Source: a virus
Direction: 5' to 3' (one strand)
IMG/VR virus record: IMGVR_UViG_3300049716_000014
Span: 1 to 46,178 of that record
DNA: 46,178 nt
Shown piece by piece: positions 7,312 to 14,696 of this stretch. The notes under the pieces are model-generated. The model did no database searches. It was not told where the DNA came from and worked only from the letters and a program-made list of their open reading frames with translations. Both the position numbers and the translations under genes were made by a program. Numbering within the stretch: the stretch's first letter is position 1; every line of letters starts with the position of its first letter.

Positions 7312-8430
7312 ATGAACCAGACACAGACAGCAGGAACCGCAACAAGGATCACAGACACCGCAAGCATGGAGTACAAGATCAAGGATCTTTTAGGGGCAAA
7401 GATCACGGATGGAGAGATGGACTTTTTACGCGGCTTTTATCGCATACCGGGTATATATCGTTATAGCATGCGAAATTGTATGCTTATAATGATACAAGGC
7501 GGATCCATTGCAATGGGATTTGACAGATGGCTAAAATTAGGCCGCCATGTTAAGCGCGGCGCTAAAGCTAATATTGAGATATTGATACCGCACTGTATAT
7601 CATTGGGCAAGGATGATGAGGGCCAAAACATCCCCCGGGCCGTTAATTTTTTCGGCCGCAAGGTTTTTGATATTAGCCAGACATATGGCAAGGATCTAGA
7701 GTATCAGAATAACAGTCAAGAAGTGATAGCGGCTAATTTTGATACATTGGCCCCGGTACTACAGCGCGGCTTGGGTATTAAGATAAATACAGCGATCACT
7801 GGCAGCGCTAGAGGATACTTCAAGCGCGGGATCACGGCAGAAGGCCGGGAGATATGCATATCTATAATGAGCAATAATTCTGATAAATGTAAAACCTTAT
7901 TTCATGAGCTTGGCCATGCTTTGCTGCACGACAGCGCTGAAGATGTTGCAAGTCACCCGGCCCGCGAAGTTGAAGCCGAGTTAACATCCCTGCTGGTATG
8001 TAGTGTCTTGGGCGTTGAGTTCAAAGAGAGCGAGCTATATATTAAGGCTTATAATACACACAAGCCGGATGTTAGAGTATTGAAGGTTATAAGCGCGGTG
8101 CAGAAGATACTAAAGGCTATGGAGCCGCAAGCGGCGGCAGCAGTACCAGCCATTGATCCGCTGGCAAAATTACGCGCTAAGAAGTATAAATTTATCAGTG
8201 ATCCCGGCCATGGATGGCTTGAGGTCCCGCAAGTCGATATTTTAACCGCTGGCATACAAAGCAAAATTAGCGGTTATTCTTATATCAATAAAGGCATGGT
8301 ATATCTGGAGGAGGATTGCGATGCCGGATTATTCATTGATGCTGTAAAATTGCCGCGTGAAAATTGCATCGATGTATATGCAGAAAATACACCAATTAGG
8401 GATTATCAATCTTATAACGGGACAAAGTAA
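7312..8430 (+). CDS. ardC: ArdC-like antirestriction protein with metallopeptidase domain
   Basis: 372 residues from the ATG at 7312, placed by AAGGAG nine bases upstream. Residues about 20-150 match the ArdC single-stranded-DNA-binding domain: YSMRNCMLIMIQ, GFDRWLKLGRHVKRG and FFGRKVFDISQTYG. Residues about 200-215 contain HELGH in LFHELGHALLHD, a zinc metallopeptidase motif, with downstream acidic residues (EVEAELTSLLVCSVLG) as a third ligand candidate. ArdC proteins protect incoming DNA from restriction enzymes. The C-terminus carries an extra domain around HGWLEV that I cannot name. It leads a small rightward operon expected to act early. Confidence 0.75.
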   Translation: MNQTQTAGTATRITDTASMEYKIKDLLGAKITDGEMDFLRGFYRIPGIYRYSMRNCMLIMIQGGSIAMGFDRWLKLGRHVKRGAKANIEILIPHCISLGKDDEGQNIPRAVNFFGRKVFDISQTYGKDLEYQNNSQEVIAANFDTLAPVLQRGLGIKINTAITGSARGYFKRGITAEGREICISIMSNNSDKCKTLFHELGHALLHDSAEDVASHPAREVEAELTSLLVCSVLGVEFKESELYIKAYNTHKPDVRVLKVISAVQKILKAMEPQAAAAVPAIDPLAKLRAKKYKFISDPGHGWLEVPQVDILTAGIQSKISGYSYINKGMVYLEEDCDAGLFIDAVKLPRENCIDVYAENTPIRDYQSYNGTK

Positions 8431-8475
8431 CATTTCTTGCCGAGTCCGGCGGCTTGTCCGGACGGAAAAGATAAC

Positions 8476-8646
8476 ATGCCAGAATATTACATACCAAAAA
8501 GCAAGCGCGAGCTTATAATCTGGATTAAAAGACAGTATTTTACAAAAGGTCAATGCGTGTCCGGACTGGATAAAATGCCAGTAAAAAGGCTTTACGCCAT
8601 ATATTATCAATTAATAAGCCAAATAAAGGAGCCGATATTATGCTAA
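8476..8646 (+). CDS. Small hypothetical protein after ArdC
   Basis: 56 residues from the ATG at 8476; an upstream ATG at 8437 would give a proline/cysteine-rich extension with no better ribosome site. The sequence PEYYIPKSKRELIIWIKRQY then KMPVKRLYAIYYQLI resembles short phage and plasmid proteins often found near antirestriction genes, but I cannot give it a function. It is basic, with aromatic residues that could contact nucleic acid. It overlaps the next gene by seven bases. Confidence 0.6.
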   Translation: MPEYYIPKSKRELIIWIKRQYFTKGQCVSGLDKMPVKRLYAIYYQLISQIKEPILC

Positions 8647-8894
8647 ATTCACCAAAATTGAGGAAATTAAAGAAATTAGGTTATTTTAATGAAGAAAATA
8701 CTAAAAAACTACCAAATGTAACCGGGACGAATTATGAAAATGGTCTATATTATCATCCGGATACATCGCCAACCACAAATATTGCTATAATAATATTAAT
8801 ATTGATAATAGGCGCAGTAATAACATGGCTTCTAGTTCGGGGCGTTGCATTATTAATCATGGCAATGCCGCATGCCTGGCTTGCCGTAAAATGA
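8640..8894 (+). CDS. Single-pass membrane protein
   Basis: 84 residues. A basic, soluble N-terminal half (KLRKLKKLGYFNEEN) is followed by a strong membrane segment of isoleucine and leucine near residues 46-72 and a short tail. With this charge pattern the N-terminus probably faces the cytoplasm. It overlaps its upstream neighbour. No family is recognised; a role at the host membrane early in infection is inference. Confidence 0.6.
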   Translation: MLNSPKLRKLKKLGYFNEENTKKLPNVTGTNYENGLYYHPDTSPTTNIAIIILILIIGAVITWLLVRGVALLIMAMPHAWLAVK

Positions 8895-8903
8895 GGGAAT
8901 GAC

Positions 8904-9077
8904 ATGACAACAGCAATAAGAAAGTATCTATCTAAAATTGGAAGTAAAGGCGGATCTGTATCTGGAGGTCGTAAAGCAGATACAGCCCGCGCAAACGTAG
9001 CCAAGGCGCGCGCAGTTAAGGCGGCCAAAACAGCAGGACCGGCTTTAAGAGCCGTAAATGAAGGGAGTCAGGTATGA
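8904..9077 (+). CDS. Small basic Ala/Lys/Arg-rich protein
   Basis: 57 residues with GAGGGA before the ATG. The middle is SKIGSKGGSVSGGRKADTAR followed by repeats of alanine, lysine and arginine. It is strongly basic and probably helical, so it may bind DNA or RNA; no named domain. The ATGA overlap with the following lipoprotein-like gene indicates coupling. Confidence 0.55.
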   Translation: MTTAIRKYLSKIGSKGGSVSGGRKADTARANVAKARAVKAAKTAGPALRAVNEGSQV

Positions 9078-9202
9078 AAATTATCATATTAATAGGGTTA
9101 TTATTTTGGTCAGGATGCGCCTGGGCACAAACAAACACAGGTTATCCGGTAGGAGCCCCACCGCAACAGTGCGTTGGGTGGAATTGCGCGCCAGGAACCT
9201 AA
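9074..9202 (+). CDS. Small secreted or lipoprotein-like peptide
   Basis: 42 residues. MKIIILIGLLFWSGCAWAQ is a short signal sequence that could be cut after AWA by signal peptidase I, or at SGC by signal peptidase II if that lipobox is accepted. The mature part is only about 23 residues, proline and glycine rich, with two cysteines. The size and placement recall Rz1-type small lipoproteins, but there is no partner here. It ends facing the primase gene, overlapping its end by four bases. Confidence 0.5.
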   Translation: MKIIILIGLLFWSGCAWAQTNTGYPVGAPPQQCVGWNCAPGT

Positions 9203-9765
9203 GATGCGCATAACAAGCGCACGGCCTGGGGAAATGATAATCCCCTTGCCTTCTGTATAAATGATATAGTATCCTGGCATGACCAACCGCAAGAGAAGCA
9301 ATGAGCGCCCTTATTTGGTAAATAAATCACGAATGAGGGCGTTTTTTCTGCGTGAAAAATACAACAGGCTATCATTCTACCAGATCCACTGTTTTTAAGC
9401 CGCTCAAACGTCTGTACGCTTGTTATAGGCACGTTTTTAGCCCGTTCAATCATTTCATCAGTTACGCGGTTATCGTTCAACTGGGATTGATTTTGCTGGG
9501 TAATAATGACTTCTAAACGGTGCACCTGCTTATTATACCAATCTATATTATAATAAATTACTTTAATACACTGGATCAGGAAACGTTCGGTAAATATATC
9601 ATACCCGCGCAAGGTTATATCATGGATAATTTTAGCTTGAAATTTGACAGGTTTACGATATTCAGTCAGCAGCCGAGGAACCAACGTCTTAATTTCCTGC
9701 GGAAACGCATCTTTAATCTGTGCAACTGTAAGCGGAAGATTGCGATAATATTCATTAATCGGCAT
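9199..9765 (-). CDS. CHC2 zinc-finger primase-like protein
   Basis: 188 residues. The C-terminal 65 residues match the DnaG-type CHC2 zinc domain: CCIFHAEKTPSFVIY, then HCFSCGWSCQDTISFIQKARG. The N-terminal 120 residues are helical and charged, with no TOPRIM catalytic motif visible, so primer synthesis may need the helicase or a host partner. The start overlaps the upstream helicase end by eleven bases. This split arrangement (zinc domain separate from helicase) suggests the two proteins work together at the fork. Confidence 0.75.
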   Translation of the reverse strand: MPINEYYRNLPLTVAQIKDAFPQEIKTLVPRLLTEYRKPVKFQAKIIHDITLRGYDIFTERFLIQCIKVIYYNIDWYNKQVHRLEVIITQQNQSQLNDNRVTDEMIERAKNVPITSVQTFERLKNSGSGRMIACCIFHAEKTPSFVIYLPNKGAHCFSCGWSCQDTISFIQKARGLSFPQAVRLLCAS

Positions 9766-11104
9766 AAGTATGTTGATATTCTTTTTTCTTGTGAATATAT
9801 TGAGGCTTGAAACTTAATCCCGTATATGCCCGGATACGATCACCATCAGGCAAATAAATGCGGTTATCTTTTTTATTATAACCGCGCCTGGACATATATT
9901 CGGAGATAGTTTTACCACTTTTTTTGTATCTCATAATTTCTTCAAATTTTAACTTAAATTCACTTACCGGTATATACCCTTCTTCATCAATATCGCAATA
10001 ATCTTCAATAAACAAACCAAGATCATCCTCTTCATATTTATAATCATTAGTAGCATCCAATATAGAGGTTGGCGTTTGTAATCCAGATTCAGCCCATTTT
10101 TTATATCCATTTACAATCCATTTGAATATTCCCGGTAGTTCTGATCGTAACCGTTCAGGCAATTCTTTATCTTCTTGTTCAATGCTAACATTAAGATTAA
10201 AAGGTATCATGCGTATTTTACGCCATATGCCAGGATCGGTCCCACGAATGTTTGGTTTGTGGTTTGTGCTAATAAATATTTTAAATGTAGGCATAAATTC
10301 AAAAAATTCTTTATTAAGAAATCGAGCTGTTATTATATCTCCACCAGTTAATTGTTTAATTATAGATTCATCCAAAGTTACACTCTGATTGTTTTCAGCA
10401 GAAGTTACAAGTCGAGCGCCTTTAAGACGCGCTATATCATTCGGTATCCCTGGATTTTGTTTAAGCATGAAAGTTGTAATAGGACAATTTATTGTATATC
10501 CTCCAAAAATTTCTTTAATAATGTTTATAAAAGTAGATTTTCCATTGCGGCCCATGCCATAAAAAATAAACATACAATGCTCTTTTGTGGATTCAGTCAT
10601 TGAATAGCCAATAGCCCTTTGGACAAATTCTATGATTTCTGCGTTGCCTTGAAATATATTATTAACAAATTTTTCCCACATAGGACATTCGGAATTAGGC
10701 AAATAATCTATAGGAGATATTTTTGTTATAAGATGTTTGGGATTAAAAGCTAACATTTTCTTTTTATATAAATCTATCGTTCCATTATTGCTATTAAATA
10801 ATTCACTTATGGAATCAAATCTTGACGATGAAACTCCTAAATACGCTTGAGCACAATTAAGCATAGCATTTAGCTTAGCATCATTGCCGGCGTTTTTAAC
10901 AAAACGGGCAAAGTTCTCATATTGCTCGCGTTCCTGGTCATTGGTAGGATCGTAGGAAAAATTTGATAAGTCATTAACTAATTTTTTGTACGTATCAATA
11001 GCGAATTTTTTGATTTGATTATTTTTATCTAATTGCCATACTTTCCCATCGTAGTTAAACCATCCTCCCAAATCCCTGCAATAACGCACACTTTCTTTGT
11101 GCAT
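9755..11104 (-). CDS. P4/D5-type SF3 replicative helicase
   Basis: 449 residues from the first ATG. The N-terminal segment RYCRDLGGWFNYDGKVWQLD is typical of the D5_N region. The SF3 core follows: Walker A GMGRNGKSTFINII, Walker B region RLVTSAENNQ, and motif C KIFISTNHKPNI, with the arginine finger region WRKIRMIPF. The C-terminus is a winged-helix-like domain (ISEYMSRRGYNKK). The protein should unwind DNA at the origin as a hexameric ring. The same frame stays open upstream to about residue -25 with D5_N-like sequence (KEPHILYNDNHSAEIF) but no ATG, so the true start may be non-standard. No primase domain is fused to it. Confidence 0.85.
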   Translation of the reverse strand: MHKESVRYCRDLGGWFNYDGKVWQLDKNNQIKKFAIDTYKKLVNDLSNFSYDPTNDQEREQYENFARFVKNAGNDAKLNAMLNCAQAYLGVSSSRFDSISELFNSNNGTIDLYKKKMLAFNPKHLITKISPIDYLPNSECPMWEKFVNNIFQGNAEIIEFVQRAIGYSMTESTKEHCMFIFYGMGRNGKSTFINIIKEIFGGYTINCPITTFMLKQNPGIPNDIARLKGARLVTSAENNQSVTLDESIIKQLTGGDIITARFLNKEFFEFMPTFKIFISTNHKPNIRGTDPGIWRKIRMIPFNLNVSIEQEDKELPERLRSELPGIFKWIVNGYKKWAESGLQTPTSILDATNDYKYEEDDLGLFIEDYCDIDEEGYIPVSEFKLKFEEIMRYKKSGKTISEYMSRRGYNKKDNRIYLPDGDRIRAYTGLSFKPQYIHKKKEYQHTYAD

Positions 11105-11232
11105 TTCCGTGAATATTTCCGCACTGTGGTTGTCATTGTAAAGGATATGGGGTTCCTTCCAAAAAATAAAATATCCCTGGCGACGTTAGTCATTGAAGCC
11201 GGCGAGGGCTACCAGGGCATAAAATAGAAAGA

Positions 11233-11309
11233 CACCGAACAGGTTATACCGTCGGTGCCGAAAATGAATGATCCTCTAAAGTCTTTAGCCTCGCCTTTAA
11301 CATTCATTT
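11233..11309 (-). other. Structured leader of the helicase transcript
   Basis: Two stems lie between the promoter and the helicase gene: AAATGAATG with CATTCATTT (11262-11270, 11301-11309), enclosing CTAAAGTCTTTAG, and CACCGA with TCGGTG (11233-11238, 11252-11257). The 272-base gap 11105-11376 holds no convincing gene. The structures could control expression of the replication proteins. Confidence 0.45.
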
Positions 11310-11337
11310 ATTATATTCCTAAAATATAAAAAGTCAA
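11310..11337 (-). promoter_or_regulatory. Sigma70-like promoter for helicase and primase
   Basis: On the minus strand, TTGACT (11337-11332), a 16-base spacer and TATAAT (11315-11310), a near-consensus promoter. A second TTGACA lies eight bases further upstream. Confidence 0.7.
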
Positions 11338-11376
11338 TATGTCAATAATACTTAGGTATAACATAGGCAAAAAAAA

Positions 11377-11703
11377 TTATATACGTTCCCGCAGTTCATT
11401 ATGAAACATCTCAACGGAATCAACCCAAAAAGCTATCCCACCGCCACGATTGATTTCTGCCAAAACACGCAGCTGATCTGGTGAGGGTGTTTCTCCTGGT
11501 CGTTTTACTTCTATGCCCAAAAACCTACCGGATGGCTTAACATACCCAATTAAATCCGGCCAGTTTTTTCCTCCAACTCCGTAATGCACCCACTTTCCCG
11601 GAGCGTATTCATACGCGCCAATGTTGTTTCTTAAAAGGCGATGTCCGAGTAAGGAGGCTTCCAACTGGATAGCGTTCTGTATGTCCGTTTCTTTTTTACC
11701 CAT
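11377..11703 (-). CDS. VRR-NUC family nuclease
   Basis: 108 residues from the ATG at 11703, which overlaps the upstream stop (TAATG). The sequence shows the PD-(D/E)XK-type VRR-NUC layout: an N-terminal helix with E (KETDIQNAIQLEASLLG), then WPDLIGYVKPSGRFLGIEVK with the D and E-x-K metal-binding residues, and a final helix near DQLRVLAEINRGGGIAF. Length matches stand-alone phage members. It may resolve branched DNA during replication and recombination, in keeping with its RecT/YqaJ operon. Confidence 0.85.
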   Translation of the reverse strand: MGKKETDIQNAIQLEASLLGHRLLRNNIGAYEYAPGKWVHYGVGGKNWPDLIGYVKPSGRFLGIEVKRPGETPSPDQLRVLAEINRGGGIAFWVDSVEMFHNELRERI

Positions 11704-12062
11704 TATTCCCCGCACTCACCGATAGCGATGGCCGCATTAGCCCACATAACAGTTTGTTGAATGTTTCCTAATGCCTGTGATCGTTCCTTGCCAGCCGGAC
11801 ATTTTTCAATAAGCAATTTAGCAAATTGTTTGCCGTAATCACGGATTAAAGTATACCGTGGTATTTGGTCAGGCTTAGGCGCGTGATATTTAAAACAGCG
11901 TTCAGCCCTAAACTCATCAGCCTCATCAAGCGTCATTCTTCTTATCGGCATTGACGCTTGGTTCCCTAATCCTTCTAAAGGTATATCTGTTACTTCGCGG
12001 ATTTCTGGCGGTTTTAATGTGCCGTCTTGGTTTTGATGCTCTCCTATGATTCCATCGTCCAT
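11703..12062 (-). CDS. Acb2/Tad1 hairpin-domain protein, likely anti-CBASS sponge
   Basis: 119 residues. A variable N-terminal half is followed by RCFKYHAPKPDQIPRYTLIR and then the helical hairpin KCPAGKERSQALGNIQQTVMWANAAIA, which I recognise as the Acb2/Tad1 hairpin domain shared by phage proteins that bind cyclic nucleotide signals. Such proteins sequester CBASS or Thoeris second messengers. The charged GKERSQAL and MWAN motifs are intact. It lies in the recombination operon, coupled to the nuclease gene (TAATG). Ligand specificity cannot be read from the sequence. Confidence 0.7.
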   Translation of the reverse strand: MDDGIIGEHQNQDGTLKPPEIREVTDIPLEGLGNQASMPIRRMTLDEADEFRAERCFKYHAPKPDQIPRYTLIRDYGKQFAKLLIEKCPAGKERSQALGNIQQTVMWANAAIAIGECGE

Positions 12063-12075
12063 ATTCCCTCCTGTT

Positions 12076-13443
12076 TTAGATTGAAGCCTTCATCTGCCCA
12101 ATAATTTTCTTTTGTGTATCCTCATGACCATAATATAAATGTTGTTCGGCAAGCTCAAGATATTTACGGCATAACGGCCTATCATTAGCCTTCTTGGCGC
12201 ATAAAGCCGCCGCCCATAGCAGATCCCAGTCTTTAGGATTAAACCGTAAACACTCCATTGTCAAATATGACATCTTGACATAATTACCATGTTGCCAGCA
12301 AATTTGGATGTATTCTTTGTTGACGATAGAATACTGCGGCCAATGGTAGAAATGGTAGTCAAACATGCCTTGGATGTTTTCATACATCCTGTACGCCATA
12401 CTGGTAAAGCATATATTTACGGCCACTATACTGGCGCAGGCCCACCATGGCAATAACCACGCTAATATTACCTGCATGAATACGTTTGTCAGGACAATAT
12501 ATCGATCTGCTACGATCTGCGTTAAGTTGATTATGTTGCACCATTGGAGTGTCGATAACGCCATAAATACCACATAGCCTTTATACGCAACAGGTAGATA
12601 GATAACCGCAATGACCGATAACCCCAAAGCAACTGTTCCTTTAACAAAATCTTTGTTATAGCTGTACGCATCTTTATCCCCCTCTTGTGTAACTCCCCAC
12701 ATATACAAAAAATTGTAATTAGTACGTGTCATCATGGGGAAAATCATCTTAAAAAAATAAAATCCGTATGATTTTATGATGACTATAAGACGCTTTAGGT
12801 TGTAGTCTTTCCGAGAGCAAAGTACGATAGCTTTTTCTTTTGCGTGATAATGTGACAGCAATCGTTTCCTAAACAAAAACAAAATTAATGCTATAACAGG
12901 GATCATTGGCGGGTATAACACAGGGGAGCATATAGCCGTCATATGGAATAAAGGAGTGACGATGAACATTGGAAGTGCTGCAATTAACCACCATCCTCCA
13001 GCATGGAAACATGCCACCATCAGCAAGGCAAGAATAGATACTACAGCATACCGTCGCCCATTTAACCAACAAGAGATATGTGTTGTTATTGAGCTTGATG
13101 TCCATAGCAATACAGCCCAAAGAGAATGGAAGTCAAGATACATAAGGACGCCTATTAAAGCCGTGAGAGCAATGCTAAACGCATGATCGATTTGGACAGA
13201 AGTTATTGACCATCTTGTTATTTTTTGATCCCAATTAATTCCAAATGTTCCACCACCATATAGACGTTGGGTAATCCACGTAATAAAATTATTCAATTTT
13301 GGGTATTGCTGCCATACCCAATTACCTTTTTTTATCATGCCGTACCATCTAACATCATCGACAATTACTAATAGCTTTAATACGGGAAACCAAAGTATTA
13401 AATTAAATGCGATTATTACGAGATATGTCTGCCAAGTGGTCAC
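12076..13443 (-). CDS. Polytopic membrane protein with TPR-like tail
   Basis: 455 residues. About nine or ten hydrophobic segments fill residues 5-365, beginning with YLVIIAFNLILWFPVLKLLV. The soluble C-terminus (residues about 370-455) holds paired helices such as YVKMSYLTMECLRFNPKDWDL and CRKYLELAEQHLYYGHED that look like one or two TPR repeats. The overall form recalls GT-C type membrane glycosyltransferases with TPR tails, but the acidic loop motif is not clear (VDDVRWYG near residue 28 is a candidate). It overlaps the upstream membrane protein by 41 bases. It could modify the host surface; function is unproven. Confidence 0.55.
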   Translation of the reverse strand: MTTWQTYLVIIAFNLILWFPVLKLLVIVDDVRWYGMIKKGNWVWQQYPKLNNFITWITQRLYGGGTFGINWDQKITRWSITSVQIDHAFSIALTALIGVLMYLDFHSLWAVLLWTSSSITTHISCWLNGRRYAVVSILALLMVACFHAGGWWLIAALPMFIVTPLFHMTAICSPVLYPPMIPVIALILFLFRKRLLSHYHAKEKAIVLCSRKDYNLKRLIVIIKSYGFYFFKMIFPMMTRTNYNFLYMWGVTQEGDKDAYSYNKDFVKGTVALGLSVIAVIYLPVAYKGYVVFMALSTLQWCNIINLTQIVADRYIVLTNVFMQVILAWLLPWWACASIVAVNICFTSMAYRMYENIQGMFDYHFYHWPQYSIVNKEYIQICWQHGNYVKMSYLTMECLRFNPKDWDLLWAAALCAKKANDRPLCRKYLELAEQHLYYGHEDTQKKIIGQMKASI

Positions 13444-13756
13444 GTATTTCCTCCTGTAATTTTATGCCATATAAACCATAGTGGCTTCCAAACCTAACAT
13501 TAAGCCAATCTTGTACCTTGTTGATATGATGAATTGATATATACCCGACCACCATCAATATTGGAATGAATACTAAAAACATTACCAATAACCACCATGC
13601 GCACTTTAACTTTAATGTCCAATAAATACCAAAAATCATCATTCCCACATACCTAAAATTGTTGAATGTATCCAGGCCCTTATTGCAGTAAAAATAATAA
13701 CGGATAGCTTTGTTTTTCCAACCTATCCAGTGTTCATGTTTTTTGGGATTTTCCAT
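13403..13756 (-). CDS. Two-segment membrane protein
   Basis: 117 residues. A basic N-terminus (WIGWKNKAIRYYFYCNKG) precedes two adjacent hydrophobic segments near residues 35-52 and 54-75 (WWLLVMFLVFIPILMVVGYI), then a charged tail. The gene overlaps both neighbours, so it is translated in series with the lysozyme-like protein and the large membrane protein. No family recognised; it may be a partner of the large membrane protein. Confidence 0.55.
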   Translation of the reverse strand: MENPKKHEHWIGWKNKAIRYYFYCNKGLDTFNNFRYVGMMIFGIYWTLKLKCAWWLLVMFLVFIPILMVVGYISIHHINKVQDWLNVRFGSHYGLYGIKLQEEIRDHLADISRNNRI

Positions 13757-14111
13757 ATAATTTTAAGACGTTTTTACGCCATATTTGCTGGTTAGCTTTT
13801 GTGTCACCTTTAAGGTATCGTGCTGCAATATACGCTGTAAAATCTTCAATTCCGGTTCCCCCATGGCGCTTAAATCTCGTCCAGTTATTCCTAACCGTGT
13901 TAAGACAGATAGCCTTGCAAGCATCTTTAGTTCGACAAGGAATTGATTTAATTCCGTATGGATACCTGGTATGCTCTGCGCCTTCTTGGATATATATGGC
14001 ATTGACGTATTTTTCTGCATTAAGTTCTCCCAAGGTAGTTCGTCTACATGAGAATAAAATAACTGTAATTCCGATAATGATAAATTCCGCATATTTAAAC
14101 CTTGCGAACAT
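13734..14111 (-). CDS. Lysozyme-like phage protein with membrane anchor or lipobox
   Basis: 125 residues. The C-terminal 80 residues (YIQEGAEHTRYPYGIKSI, then ICLNTVRNNWTRFKRHGG and FTAYIAARYLKG) match a lysozyme-like family seen in many phages, with the E of the EGA motif as likely catalytic acid. The N-terminus has a hydrophobic run IIIGITVILFSC that could be a signal anchor or a lipobox (LFSC). The ATG at 14111 lies within the end of the cold-shock gene. A second open frame (14092-13763) covers the same DNA, but only this frame carries a recognisable domain. Its place in the recombination operon, far from the holin, is unusual. Confidence 0.65.
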   Translation of the reverse strand: MFARFKYAEFIIIGITVILFSCRRTTLGELNAEKYVNAIYIQEGAEHTRYPYGIKSIPCRTKDACKAICLNTVRNNWTRFKRHGGTGIEDFTAYIAARYLKGDTKANQQIWRKNVLKLYGKSQKT

Positions 14112-14292
14112 TACTAGCCTGTTGACCACGTTGTCCTTCCACAACTTCAAATTCTACTTCATCATCTTTTTGTAACATCCTGTTACCATCCATAGTAATT
14201 GCAGAGTGATGTACGAAAATGTCCTTGCCTTTTGATTGCCGAATGAAGCCAAAACCTTTTTGATCATTGAAGAATTTTATTGTGCCTCTCAC
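14095..14292 (-). CDS. Cold-shock domain protein
   Basis: 65 residues, the full length of a single cold-shock domain. RNP1 is KGFGFI and RNP2 is DIFVHHSAI; the opening MRGTIKFFND and closing GQRGQQASNVRKV are standard. These proteins bind single-stranded RNA or DNA. In a phage it may stabilise transcripts or single-stranded DNA during recombination. It overlaps the previous gene by four bases. Complete, with no missing key residue. Confidence 0.93.
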   Translation of the reverse strand: MRGTIKFFNDQKGFGFIRQSKGKDIFVHHSAITMDGNRMLQKDDEVEFEVVEGQRGQQASNVRKV

Positions 14293-14597
14293 ATTTCCTC
14301 CTTTGGAGTTACCTGTATGATTCCTTTTTCAATCTGCCTTAAATACCGTTGCCTACGCTTTTCCGACATATCAGGAGGATAATAATTACCTCCGGCAAAA
14401 GTTTTATGTAGTTTCCCAGATGCGGCAAACCGTGTAATCGCCCATTTATTAGGACGGTTCATTTCATTTATTTTCTTAGCCAATGCCGGTGCTGACATGT
14501 TTTTAATGCTGTCTGGCAATAGCTTCTCGGCATGTGCTACAGATGCAGGCATTGCTTTTTGCATGTCTTTCTTTTTCATCCATGGTATATTAAACAT
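14289..14597 (-). CDS. Basic hypothetical protein
   Basis: 102 residues from the ATG at 14597, which has GGAG six bases upstream; a longer frame to 14669 lacks a good start. It is basic, with a segment PALAKKINEMNRPNKWAITRF that resembles a helix-turn-helix, and a charged tail (SEKRRQRYLRQIEKG). It may bind DNA. Overlap with the cold-shock gene (ATGA-type) shows coupling. No named family. Confidence 0.6.
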   Translation of the reverse strand: MFNIPWMKKKDMQKAMPASVAHAEKLLPDSIKNMSAPALAKKINEMNRPNKWAITRFAASGKLHKTFAGGNYYPPDMSEKRRQRYLRQIEKGIIQVTPKEEM

Positions 14598-14696
14598 ATT
14601 ACTCCTATTTGGTCCAGCGTCCAAGGCCCACCGTAGCACGGTCTTATCTTGGCGTTTGTTTGACCACAAGGGATTCCGTCCCTGTCGCCCGTTATT

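Noticed and set aside
7133-7406. Two minus-strand open frames of about 70 codons before ArdC
   Set aside because: They have no ribosome site or conserved features and oppose the leader and start of the ArdC gene.
13763-14092. 109-codon open frame on the minus strand overlapping the lysozyme-like gene
   Set aside because: No recognisable domain; the other frame (14111-13734) carries the conserved lysozyme-like sequence, so this is treated as a shadow.
14289-14669. Longer start for the basic protein at 14669
   Set aside because: It would need a TTG without a ribosome site; the ATG at 14597 has GGAG at good distance.
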